Shown here one piece after another: positions 25,992 to 33,899 of a stretch of DNA of 64,000 nt (position 1 is the first letter of the stretch; every line of letters begins with the position of its first letter). Below the pieces are notes generated by a model, which ran no database searches, was not told where the DNA came from, and saw nothing but the letters and a program-made list of their open reading frames with translations. The stretch is from UBA5429 sp942493315. GTDB taxonomy: Bacteria > Bacteroidota > Bacteroidia > Bacteroidales > WCHB1-69. Both the position numbers and the translations under genes were made by a program. Where the stretch lies: the NCBI GenBank assembly GCA_942493315.1, contig OW818690.1:1116001-1180000 (forward strand). The letters run 5' to 3'.

Positions 25992-27755
25992 ATGACAAAA
26001 CAAAAACTTGTCGATATTAGTGATTTTGTTAAAACCAATAACAAGGTATTAAAAATACTCTTGAGATGGGTTTCTAAAATGTTTTGCTTTGATAAAATGA
26101 ATCAAATTTATTCAGAAGTAGAAACATTTGAAGGAAATGAGATGACCAAAAAATATTTGGAGTTTCATGATATTCAAATTACTACCGATTATTCTCAATT
26201 GGAAAATATTCCAAAAACCGGAGGGTTAATAATCGTTTCTAATCACCCAACCGGAATTTTAGATGGGGTTATTTTGATAGATCTAATTACTCGAATCAGA
26301 CCGGATGTCAAGTATTTAGGCAATTTTTTATTGAGTAGAATGACACCAATTAAACCTTTCTTAATTGATGTAAATCCATTCAATTCAAAAAGCAACCAAA
26401 ATATTTCAGGGATAAAAGCAGCTCTTAATCATGTTAAAAATGGAGGTGCTTTAGTTATTTATCCTGCAGGATCGGTGGCTACAATTCAGAAAAATTTTAG
26501 AATTACAGACCATGAGTGGGTTCCCTCTATAATGAAATTCATTAGAAAAGCTGATGTTCCTGTTATTCCTCTCCATCAAAGTGGGAAAAACTCATTCCTG
26601 TTTCATTTTTTAGGAATCATTCACCCTTTCCTGCGAACAGCGATGTTGTTAAAAGAGTTCCTGAAAAAAGATCATACCAATGTTCATATTTCAGTCGGGG
26701 CTCCCATTTATCCTATTAAATTAAAAGCACTTTCTGATCAAGATTTTACAAACTATATCCGAACAAATTTATATTTACTGAAAGCTAAAAGTTGGGAAAA
26801 TGATTGCCCCAAAAATTTGCCTGTTCCTGAAGTTAAATCCATTCCGGAATCTTCAAATCAAAAAGCAATTTTAGAGGAAATTAAAATCCTTAAAAATAAA
26901 AGCATGTTGTTTCAACAAGGTTCAATGTGCGTCTTTTTTGCTGAACCTCAAGATATTAGCAACATTATTCTTGAAATTGGTAGACTTCGTGAAATCACTT
27001 TTAGAGAAGTGGGAGAAGGTACTAATTTGGAGATCGATACCGATAAATATGATCAGTATTATCGTCAACTGTTTGTTTGGGATGACGAATCTCAACGCAT
27101 AGTGGGAGGATATAGAGTCGGTATGGGTGCTGATATTATGAAAACAATGGGTAAAAAAGGGTTTTACACCTATACTCTTTTCAAAATGTCAGATAAAATG
27201 GATCCCATTTTAACAGAAACCTTAGAATTGGGAAGATCTTTTATTGTGAAAGATTTTCAAAAAGGAACAACCAGCCTTTTATTACTTTGGAAAGGGATTT
27301 TACAAATTTTTGTAACCTGTACCTCTTATCGCTATATGTTAGGTCCAGCCTCCATCTCAAGTGAGTACTCCAGAACATCTATTAAACTGATTGAAAATTA
27401 TTTAAGAAGAAATCACTTCGATAAAAGAGTGTCAAAATGGATTAAACCTTTAAATCCACTTCCTAAATTTAATTTGTCAAAAACTAAAAAATATGTGAAA
27501 GAGATCCATTCTGTGGATATGCTCGATAAAATAATTCTTGATATTGAAGGTGGAAAAAGAACGATCCCTGTACTCATTAAAAAGTACCTTCAGTTAAATG
27601 GTAAAGTTCTCTCCTTCAACGTGGATCACGATTTTAATGATGCGTTGGATGTGTTTATTTTATTGGACTGTATGAATGTTCCTGAATCATCCCTTAGAAT
27701 GCTCTCTAAAGGTCAATCTGATGATGTTTTAAAACGTTTTCAGATGCAGTATTAA
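25992..27755 (+). CDS. Bifunctional O-/N-acyltransferase, OlsF type (aminolipid synthesis)
   Basis: A 587-aa two-domain protein. The N-terminal half is a PlsC-like acyltransferase with IIVSNHPTGILDG, then GALVIYPAGSVAT and VPVIPLHQSGKNS. The C-terminal half, from about residue 300, is a GNAT-like hemolysin-family N-acyltransferase with EIGRLREITFREVGEGT, GGYRVGMGADI, ELGRSFIVKDFQ and LLLWKGI. Fusion of these two activities in one chain matches OlsF, which makes ornithine-type aminolipids; Bacteroides uses separate GlsA and GlsB for glycine lipids. Which amino acid is acylated here is not evident. rimM follows by 10 bases. Confidence 0.85.
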   Translation: MTKQKLVDISDFVKTNNKVLKILLRWVSKMFCFDKMNQIYSEVETFEGNEMTKKYLEFHDIQITTDYSQLENIPKTGGLIIVSNHPTGILDGVILIDLITRIRPDVKYLGNFLLSRMTPIKPFLIDVNPFNSKSNQNISGIKAALNHVKNGGALVIYPAGSVATIQKNFRITDHEWVPSIMKFIRKADVPVIPLHQSGKNSFLFHFLGIIHPFLRTAMLLKEFLKKDHTNVHISVGAPIYPIKLKALSDQDFTNYIRTNLYLLKAKSWENDCPKNLPVPEVKSIPESSNQKAILEEIKILKNKSMLFQQGSMCVFFAEPQDISNIILEIGRLREITFREVGEGTNLEIDTDKYDQYYRQLFVWDDESQRIVGGYRVGMGADIMKTMGKKGFYTYTLFKMSDKMDPILTETLELGRSFIVKDFQKGTTSLLLLWKGILQIFVTCTSYRYMLGPASISSEYSRTSIKLIENYLRRNHFDKRVSKWIKPLNPLPKFNLSKTKKYVKEIHSVDMLDKIILDIEGGKRTIPVLIKKYLQLNGKVLSFNVDHDFNDALDVFILLDCMNVPESSLRMLSKGQSDDVLKRFQMQY

Positions 27756-27765
27756 TGCAAAAACT

Positions 27766-28287
27766 ATGAAAGATTTTTTTTATTTAGGACTAATCACCAA
27801 ACCTTTTGGATATAAAGGGCAGGCTTTCATTTATTTGGATACTGATGAACCTCAAAAATATGCAGAGTTAACTTCCGTTTTTCTTTACCTTGATGATGAA
27901 ATGGTTCCTTATATGATTGAAGAGATTCAATTGAGAGGCACTAATCAGGCAGTTGTGAAATTTGAAGATGTGGATGGAGATGAGATCAAAAACTTAATGA
28001 AAGTGGAACTCTATCTACCCACCAGTTTTCTTCCCCCTTTAACCGGAAATAAATTTTATTTTCATGAAGTGATCGGTTTTTCTGTCATAGATGAAAATAA
28101 AGGTAATATTGGAAAAATTGTTGATTTTATTGATGTTATTCAACAACCTATTATGCAGATTGATTGTAATGGGAAAGAGATTCTAATCCCTGCAGTTGAT
28201 CATTTTTTTGTTTCTTTAGATCGTGCCCAAAAGGAGATTCACATCAAAGCTCCTGATGGATTGATTGATGTGTATTTAGATGAGTAA
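27766..28287 (+). CDS. rimM: Ribosome maturation factor RimM
   Basis: A 173-aa two-domain factor for 30S maturation. The N-terminal beta-barrel has YLGLITKPFGYKGQAFIYLD. The PRC-barrel region contains FYFHEVIGFSVIDENKGNIG and ILIPAVDHFFVSLD. Length is normal. Its end overlaps the next start by 8 bases, so translation is coupled. Confidence 0.93.
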   Translation: MKDFFYLGLITKPFGYKGQAFIYLDTDEPQKYAELTSVFLYLDDEMVPYMIEEIQLRGTNQAVVKFEDVDGDEIKNLMKVELYLPTSFLPPLTGNKFYFHEVIGFSVIDENKGNIGKIVDFIDVIQQPIMQIDCNGKEILIPAVDHFFVSLDRAQKEIHIKAPDGLIDVYLDE

Positions 28288-29020
28288 AATTGCCCCTTTT
28301 CAGTTCAAACAGTTTTCACTTTATCATCACAGAAGTGCATTGAAAATTGGCACCGACAGTGTGCTTTTAGCCTCTGTCATTCCCCTACATAAATCGGATT
28401 TTATTTTAGATATTGGTACTGGATGCGGTGTTATTTTGTATTGTATTGCATCCCGATATTTTCAGGAAAATGGTTATCTTCAGTTTTATACCGGTATTGA
28501 TATTGACGCTTCTTCAATCTTAGAGGCAATTGAAAATAAAAAGTATTTTCCGGTTCCTAAAAATCAGTATTTCAGATTTCTTCATTCTTCTATACAAGAA
28601 TTTTCGGTTGAAAATATGGAGTATGATCTTATCGTTTCCAATCCCCCGTTTTTTGGAAATGGTTTAGCTTCCCCTTTCGAAAAAAAACAACTCAGTAAAC
28701 ATCGGGATGATCATCTTAGTTTTGAAGATTTAGCTACTAGTGTTGACACACTTCTATCTGAAAATGGTGTTTTTTACCTGATCTTACCCCCTCAGGAGAT
28801 GGTTGAATTTGATAAAATCATTTTAGAGAAACGCTTTTTCCTTTGTTATCAGATGAATATATATCCCATTCAGGGAAAGCCCATTCATAGAGTGATTAAA
28901 GGATATTGCAAGAATAAACCGGCATCTTTTGAAATTCAAAATCTGTGTATTCGGGAATCAAATCAGGAATATAGTGCAGAATATAAAGCCTATACAGAGC
29001 CTTTTTATATTAAATGGTGA
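28280..29020 (+). CDS. tRNA1(Val) adenine-37 N6-methyltransferase-like (TrmN6/YfiC)
   Basis: A 246-aa SAM-dependent methyltransferase. It begins FQFKQFSLYHHRSALKIGTD, typical of YfiC, followed by a SAM-binding ILDIGTGCGVI and the N6-adenine signature SNPPFFGNG. Characterised members methylate A37 of tRNA-Val. It overlaps rimM, which fits a tRNA or ribosome modification role. Confidence 0.87.
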   Translation: MSKIAPFQFKQFSLYHHRSALKIGTDSVLLASVIPLHKSDFILDIGTGCGVILYCIASRYFQENGYLQFYTGIDIDASSILEAIENKKYFPVPKNQYFRFLHSSIQEFSVENMEYDLIVSNPPFFGNGLASPFEKKQLSKHRDDHLSFEDLATSVDTLLSENGVFYLILPPQEMVEFDKIILEKRFFLCYQMNIYPIQGKPIHRVIKGYCKNKPASFEIQNLCIRESNQEYSAEYKAYTEPFYIKW

Positions 29021-29044
29021 GGACTATTCTAAGAAAATAGACCT

Positions 29045-29596
29045 CTACCACTCGTCCTTTATTTCCACTTTCGGCGCCATTCCCTCTTCTAAAGAGATGA
29101 TGAGTGTCTGGATCTGCTCTTTAATCTGATTCAAATAATCAAAACAGGATGGTTGCCATCTGTTATGTTTTTGATCTAACCAAAATTCAATAGGGGATGC
29201 TGCTTCCGCTTTTTCATTGAAATTGGTGATGGTATATCGGTATCTGTCTGGTCGACATTCAATTTTAAAATTATAATACACAATGTTTTTCAATATTTTT
29301 GTTCCCTCTTTGGTAACATTGTAAATTTTTACACTGGATCTAAGTTCAATAATCCCTTTATCTCTGTCTGAACTTTTGATCACTTCAGCGGTGTTTTTAT
29401 AGAAAGCTTTAACCCAAATCATTGCCCTATCATAAAGCTCCTGTGGAGTTCCCTTTTCATTTACTACTTCTTTAAAGGTAATCAATTTGGTGTCTTCATC
29501 TACAGGAAGGTCCGGAACAATATATTCAGTTTGTTTTTGTGCAAAAAGGGAGATCATTGATCCCATTATGAATATAATAAAAAGGTGTTTTTTCAT
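29045..29596 (-). CDS. DUF4468 secreted protein
   Basis: About 183 aa with signal peptide MKKHLFIIFIMGSMISLFAQ. The N-terminal half carries the TBP-like-fold DUF4468 pattern (KLITFKEVVNEKGTPQELYD, AMIWVKAFYKNTAEVI, DKGIIELRSSVKI, YYNFKIECRPDRYRYTITNF). The function is unknown, and the family is common in Bacteroidetes. The ATG at 29596 is used; a TTG two codons upstream is possible. Confidence 0.82.
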   Translation of the reverse strand: MKKHLFIIFIMGSMISLFAQKQTEYIVPDLPVDEDTKLITFKEVVNEKGTPQELYDRAMIWVKAFYKNTAEVIKSSDRDKGIIELRSSVKIYNVTKEGTKILKNIVYYNFKIECRPDRYRYTITNFNEKAEAASPIEFWLDQKHNRWQPSCFDYLNQIKEQIQTLIISLEEGMAPKVEIKDEW

Positions 29597-29615
29597 AGTC
29601 AATTTCGGAAATTAA

Positions 29616-30107
29616 TTATTTTCTTTCAAATATCTGAAATGTCAGATTATAGGGGTTTTTGTCATCTTTTTCTAAATAACTTTCTTCTACTAATGCCCAA
29701 TCATCAGGTTTTATAGCCGGAAAATAAACATCTGCAGTGAACTCAGAATCAATACGGGTTAAGTACAATTTTCCAATACGATTGATAAACAAGGAATAGA
29801 TAGTAGCACCTCCAATGATAAACGATTCTTTTTCACACTCTACCAATTGCATTGCCTCTTCAACAGAATGAACCACTTCGCAATCGGAAAACTGAGCCGT
29901 TTTATCAAGGGTAATCACAATATTTCTTCTGTTGGGAAGCGGCTTTTTAGGAAGTGATTCCCAGGTTCTGTCTCCCATTATCACAGGTGATCCGGAGGTT
30001 TTCTCTTTAAAGTACTTCAGATCTGCCGGTAAATGACATAAAAGTTGGTTTTGATATCCCAACTCTAAGTTTTTTCCTACTGCAGCAATCATACTTAGAT
30101 TTTTCAT
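29616..30107 (-). CDS. folA: Dihydrofolate reductase
   Basis: A 163-aa NADPH-dependent enzyme reducing dihydrofolate to tetrahydrofolate. MIAAVGKNLELGYQNQLLCH matches the usual AAVAxNxxIGxxxxLPW start in outline, with Leu-Cys-His where most enzymes have Pro-Trp. VIMGDRTWESLPKKPLPNR and the FIIGGATIYSLF block are canonical. It lies 7 bases downstream of the ABC ATPase. Confidence 0.94.
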   Translation of the reverse strand: MKNLSMIAAVGKNLELGYQNQLLCHLPADLKYFKEKTSGSPVIMGDRTWESLPKKPLPNRRNIVITLDKTAQFSDCEVVHSVEEAMQLVECEKESFIIGGATIYSLFINRIGKLYLTRIDSEFTADVYFPAIKPDDWALVEESYLEKDDKNPYNLTFQIFERK

Positions 30108-30114
30108 AGTTTTT

Positions 30115-30849
30115 CTATTTGGTTAGGATATGGAAAATCTCTTCGATGGAGAGTTCTTTTGAGTCTTTCTTTTTCTTTAAGGAGGTAACAGCGTCCTGTA
30201 ACTCATGGATTTTAGCATCAGCAACAATAATCCCTTTATTGATAATGATCACTCGGTCACACATAGCTTCCACCTCTTGCATAACATGGGTTGAAAGGAG
30301 TACAGTTTTCGTTTTTCCGCATTTTTTAATCAGCTCGCGAATCTCCACTAACTGATTGGGATCCAATCCTGTTGTGGGCTCATCGAGAATTAATACTTCA
30401 GGATCGTGAATCAAAGCTTGGGCAAGTCCTACTCTCTGTTTGTATCCTCTGGATAAAGCTGCAATTTTTTTGTGCTGCTCCAACTCCAAATGGGTCATAG
30501 CAATCACTTCATCAATCCGCTTCTTTTTGTCTTTTATTTTGTGAATTCCTGCAATAAATTCTAAAAATTCACGAACATACATATCATAGTATAACGGGTT
30601 TGCTTCTGAGAGATACCCCACTTTTTTACGTAGTTCTAATGAGTCATTCCAGATATCCAATCCACAAACCGAAACATCACCTTCCGTAGGAGGAATATAA
30701 CAGGTTATAATTTTCATCATGGTGGATTTTCCGGCACCGTTAGGACCTAAAAAACCAACAACTTCCCCTTTTTTGACTTCAAAACTAACTTTATCCAGCG
30801 CATGTTGTTCGCCGTAAAGTTTAGAAACGTTATTTACTACTATTGACAT
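30115..30849 (-). CDS. ABC transporter ATP-binding protein (GldA-like)
   Basis: A 244-aa ATPase with Walker A GPNGAGKS, signature LSRGYKQRVGLAQ, and Walker B VLILDEPTTGLD followed by the H-loop STH. The start MSIVVNNVSKLYGEQHALD (30849) is standard, and an upstream in-frame ATG adds an unrelated leader. Sequence style resembles GldA of the gliding-motility exporter. The permease partners (GldF/G type) are not adjacent, so the transported substrate is unknown. Confidence 0.85.
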   Translation of the reverse strand: MSIVVNNVSKLYGEQHALDKVSFEVKKGEVVGFLGPNGAGKSTMMKIITCYIPPTEGDVSVCGLDIWNDSLELRKKVGYLSEANPLYYDMYVREFLEFIAGIHKIKDKKKRIDEVIAMTHLELEQHKKIAALSRGYKQRVGLAQALIHDPEVLILDEPTTGLDPNQLVEIRELIKKCGKTKTVLLSTHVMQEVEAMCDRVIIINKGIIVADAKIHELQDAVTSLKKKKDSKELSIEEIFHILTK

Positions 30850-30867
30850 CTTTATAGAATTGATCTG

Positions 30868-30875
30868 CAAAAATA
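30868..30875 (-). promoter_or_regulatory. Promoter -7 element for the ABC ATPase/folA unit
   Basis: TATTTTTG on the minus strand, 18 bases before the ATG. Confidence 0.55.
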
Positions 30876-30915
30876 CTGAAAAATGGTGTATCAAACATAA
30901 ACCATGAAAAAATCG

Positions 30916-30923
30916 TATCTTTG
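30916..30923 (+). promoter_or_regulatory. Promoter -7 element for ahcY
   Basis: TATCTTTG, 38 bases before the ATG, a canonical TAnnTTTG. Codon use in ahcY is visibly biased, as expected for a highly expressed gene. Confidence 0.6.
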
Positions 30924-30961
30924 CACCCGTATTTATTTATGAATTTTAAACAGAAACAATT

Positions 30962-32371
30962 ATGACTGATTACGAATTAAGGTACAAAGTGGCTGACATG
31001 TCACTTGCAGAATGGGGACGCAAAGAGATCGAAATTGCTGAAAAAGAGATGCCCGGTTTAATGGCCATCCGTCAAAAATACGGCAATACGCAACCCCTTA
31101 AAGGAGCCAGAATTACAGGTTCTTTACACATGACTATTCAAACTGCTGTTTTGATTGAAACTTTAGCTCATTTAGGTGCTGAAGTAAGATGGTGCAGTTG
31201 TAACATTTTCTCCACTCAGGATCAGGCTGCTGCCGCTATCGCTGCTGTAGGTATTCCTGTTTTTGCATGGAAAGGTGAATCTTTGGAAGAGTATTGGTGG
31301 TGCACCAATCAGGCATTGGCATTCCCTGGTGGAAAAGGTCCAAACTTGATCGTTGATGATGGTGGTGATGCTACCCTTTTGATCCATTTAGGATACAAAG
31401 CTGAAAACGATGCTACAGTTTTAAACAAAAAAGCTGAATCTTTAGAAGAGGAGATTATTTTAGACACTTTAAAGAAATTATTAGCTGAAAATCCAACCCG
31501 TTGGCATAACACTATTGCTGAACTTAAAGGAGTTTCAGAAGAAACAACTACCGGAGTTCACCGTCTATACCAAATGATGGAAAAAGGGGAATTATTGATC
31601 CCTGCTATCAATGTAAACGACTCTGTTACCAAATCTAAATTTGACAACAAATATGGCTGTCGTGAATCATTGGCAGATGGTATCAAACGTGCCACTGACG
31701 TAATGATCGCCGGAAAAGTGGTTGTTGTTTGTGGTTATGGTGATGTAGGTAAAGGTTGTGCGCAATCAATGCAATCTTATGGAGCACGTGTTATCGTTAC
31801 TGAAATTGACCCAATCTGTGCCCTTCAGGCTGCAATGGAAGGTTTTGAAGTGAAACCAATCGAAGAAGCATTAAATGAAGGTAATTTATATGTGACTACA
31901 ACCGGGAACAAAGATGTGATCACAGTTGATCATTTGTTAAAAATGAAAGATCAATCGATCGTTTGTAACATCGGACACTTTGATAATGAGATCCAGATGG
32001 CACAATTCGAAGCGGTTCCAAACATTGTGAAAAGAACCATCAAACCTCAGGTGGATGAGTATATTTTCCCTGACGGACACTCTATCTTCATCTTAGCTGA
32101 AGGACGTTTGGTGAACTTAGGTTGTGCAACTGGTCACCCATCATTTGTGATGAGTAACTCATTTACCAACCAAACCATGGCACAATTAGACCTTTGGAAG
32201 AAGGAATACCATGTTGGAGTTTACAATTTGCCTAAAATTTTAGACGAAGAAGTTGCTCGTTTACACTTAGCTAAAATTGGTGTAAAACTAACCACTTTAA
32301 CAAAGGAACAAGCTGATTATATTGGAGTTCCTGTTGAAGGACCATACAAACCTGATCATTACAGATACTAA
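30962..32371 (+). CDS. ahcY: Adenosylhomocysteinase
   Basis: A 469-aa NAD-dependent enzyme that hydrolyses S-adenosylhomocysteine to adenosine and homocysteine, relieving inhibition of methyltransferases. Visible blocks are GARITGSLHMTIQTAVLIET, ETTTGVHRLYQM, the NAD-binding VVVCGYGDVGKGCAQSM, and the C-terminal GHPSFVMSNSFTNQT with the terminal KPDHYRY. Length is typical for bacteria. Confidence 0.97.
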   Translation: MTDYELRYKVADMSLAEWGRKEIEIAEKEMPGLMAIRQKYGNTQPLKGARITGSLHMTIQTAVLIETLAHLGAEVRWCSCNIFSTQDQAAAAIAAVGIPVFAWKGESLEEYWWCTNQALAFPGGKGPNLIVDDGGDATLLIHLGYKAENDATVLNKKAESLEEEIILDTLKKLLAENPTRWHNTIAELKGVSEETTTGVHRLYQMMEKGELLIPAINVNDSVTKSKFDNKYGCRESLADGIKRATDVMIAGKVVVVCGYGDVGKGCAQSMQSYGARVIVTEIDPICALQAAMEGFEVKPIEEALNEGNLYVTTTGNKDVITVDHLLKMKDQSIVCNIGHFDNEIQMAQFEAVPNIVKRTIKPQVDEYIFPDGHSIFILAEGRLVNLGCATGHPSFVMSNSFTNQTMAQLDLWKKEYHVGVYNLPKILDEEVARLHLAKIGVKLTTLTKEQADYIGVPVEGPYKPDHYRY

Positions 32372-32441
32372 AGATGGGAAGTTCAAGCGTGTAAAAATGA
32401 AGAAAATTTGCAGCTATCACTGATAATTCGTAATTTTTTTG

Positions 32442-32449
32442 TATTTTTG
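32442..32449 (+). promoter_or_regulatory. Promoter -7 element for tRNA-Cys
   Basis: TATTTTTG ends 11 bases before the tRNA, the same geometry as at tRNA-Leu. Confidence 0.55.
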
Positions 32450-32460
32450 CACTCTTGAAT

Positions 32461-32531
32461 GGTCTCTTGGCCGAGCGGCTAGGCACCGGTCTGCAAAACC
32501 GTCTACTCCAGTTCGAATCTGGAAGAGACCT
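32461..32531 (+). tRNA. tRNA-Cys (anticodon GCA); element attachment site
   Basis: A 71-nt tRNA. The acceptor GGTCTCT pairs with AGAGACC, and the discriminator T (U73) is characteristic of tRNA-Cys. The anticodon loop CTGCAAA gives GCA, and the T-arm is AGTTCGAATCT. No CCA is encoded. Its last 12 bases are part of a 17-bp repeat found again at 44005-44021, so a mobile element has integrated here and restored the tRNA end. Confidence 0.95.
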
Positions 32532-32536
32532 CAACC
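32520..32536 (+). repeat. attL (17-bp direct repeat)
   Basis: TGGAAGAGACCTCAACC, covering the last 12 bases of tRNA-Cys and 5 beyond. It is identical to 44005-44021. Confidence 0.88.
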
Positions 32537-32537
32537 C

Positions 32538-32579
32538 AAACCCTAAAACAGTTGGAAATCAATCGTTTTAGGGTTTTTT
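32538..32579 (+). terminator. Element-borne terminator after tRNA-Cys
   Basis: AAACCCTAAAAC and GTTTTAGGGTTT form a 12-bp stem followed by T residues. It lies just inside attL, so it came with the element and now ends tRNA-Cys transcription. Confidence 0.8.
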
Positions 32580-32589
32580 ATTACATGGA

Positions 32590-32613
32590 GGGGCGGAAAT
32601 AGGGGCGGAAATA
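32590..32613 (+). repeat. Tandem 12-mer GGGGCGGAAATA near left end
   Basis: Two exact copies of GGGGCGGAAATA. A matching pair of GGGGCGG words, also 12 bases apart and in the same orientation, lies near the right end (43870-43888). They are candidate arm-type binding sites for integrase or Xis. Confidence 0.55.
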
Positions 32614-32630
32614 ATTAAATTAGTAAAAAA

Positions 32631-33611
32631 TTAGTTCAAAATAAATTGGAACTCCCTTATAGGAAAAATATGATTTTTGGTATAACAATGAACTTTTAAA
32701 ATGGTATTAGATTTTTCTAATACTACTATCAATTGAAAAATTTCAGAAATTAATGGTTTAGTTTTAACTAGATTAATATTTTTTTTTATTTTATCCAAAA
32801 ATTTATAATTTTCCAATAAGTAATCTTTAGTTAAGTAAAATGGATCAACATCTTTAATAACTTCACCTTTATATTTAGGAGCATTTTTATACTTATCATC
32901 AACGGGTTTGGGATAAAAATTGTAGGAATTTTCCTTAAGATCCATTTTATAATATTTAATTCCTCTTCCCTTTAATAAATTCATTATTAAATGCATTTCA
33001 GAAATTTCCATTCTTAAACCAAAATAAATACCTGTTACAGCTCGGTAATCGAATTCATTAAATCCCTTAGAATTAAACACTAATCTTTTTTCTTCTTCTT
33101 TAGCCCAAGAGGTAGACTTACTACCAATAAATTTTTCATAATAAAATATCATATCATTATCGAACATAAATTCAATATCTATAGTCGGAATTTTATCATT
33201 ATATAAAACATCAAAATCATCCACTAACTCTTTTCCTTTTGTATAATTATATCCGTCCTTAATTATATCAATTTCATATTCTATAGCATATCCCGTATGA
33301 CCTGAGGCATAATAAGCCCATAAAAGTTCGTTTTTAATATTTTTACTCATAGAATAGACACCCATGTCTTTAAATTTATCAAGGAGTAATTTATATTGAT
33401 CTAAAATATTCATTGAACTTCTAGAATTGACAAAATTTATGAATTTTAATAAATTATCATCAGAAATTATACCTTCAGTTGGATCGTTTAATTCGTTTAT
33501 TGTAGGGGCATACAAAAGATTTTTAGATAGAGTTTCTAAATCTCTTTCAAATAAAGATTCATTTTTATCATTTTTAACTCCAATTCCTACACGATATTTA
33601 TAAGCTTTCAT
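32631..33611 (-). CDS. DUF2971-family protein
   Basis: A 326-aa soluble protein. The segment VYSMSKNIKNELLWAYYASG followed by HTGYAIEYEI is the DUF2971 signature (family form: SxS...LMWxHYAxxHxGxCIxF). An upstream LYAPTINELNDPTEG also fits. The family is frequent in defence islands and phages, but its biochemical activity is not known to me. It is the gene nearest the left end of the element, in the same orientation as the RES gene 288 bases upstream. The intervening region is AT-rich without recognisable signals. Confidence 0.75.
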   Translation of the reverse strand: MKAYKYRVGIGVKNDKNESLFERDLETLSKNLLYAPTINELNDPTEGIISDDNLLKFINFVNSRSSMNILDQYKLLLDKFKDMGVYSMSKNIKNELLWAYYASGHTGYAIEYEIDIIKDGYNYTKGKELVDDFDVLYNDKIPTIDIEFMFDNDMIFYYEKFIGSKSTSWAKEEEKRLVFNSKGFNEFDYRAVTGIYFGLRMEISEMHLIMNLLKGRGIKYYKMDLKENSYNFYPKPVDDKYKNAPKYKGEVIKDVDPFYLTKDYLLENYKFLDKIKKNINLVKTKPLISEIFQLIVVLEKSNTILKVHCYTKNHIFPIREFQFILN

Positions 33612-33899
33612 ATTTGTCTAATTAAGCATGTTTTTAATCATTCTACAAGGCTTTTATCTTATTTGAACACCTTTTTATCATCGAGGTGAAAATTGACGTT
33701 AAAAGGCAAAAAATCGAAAAATCTCCAAGGGTATTCTTATTTTTCTTTTAGGGGATAATAATCTTGAAATGAACTAATATAAATACAGTTTCTTTACTAA
33801 TCTAAACTACTTAAAACTAATGAATACTATAACTTTTCAAAAAATGCATTTTTACCCATATTGTATATTTATAAACTAAATGATTTATTTTTAAATATT

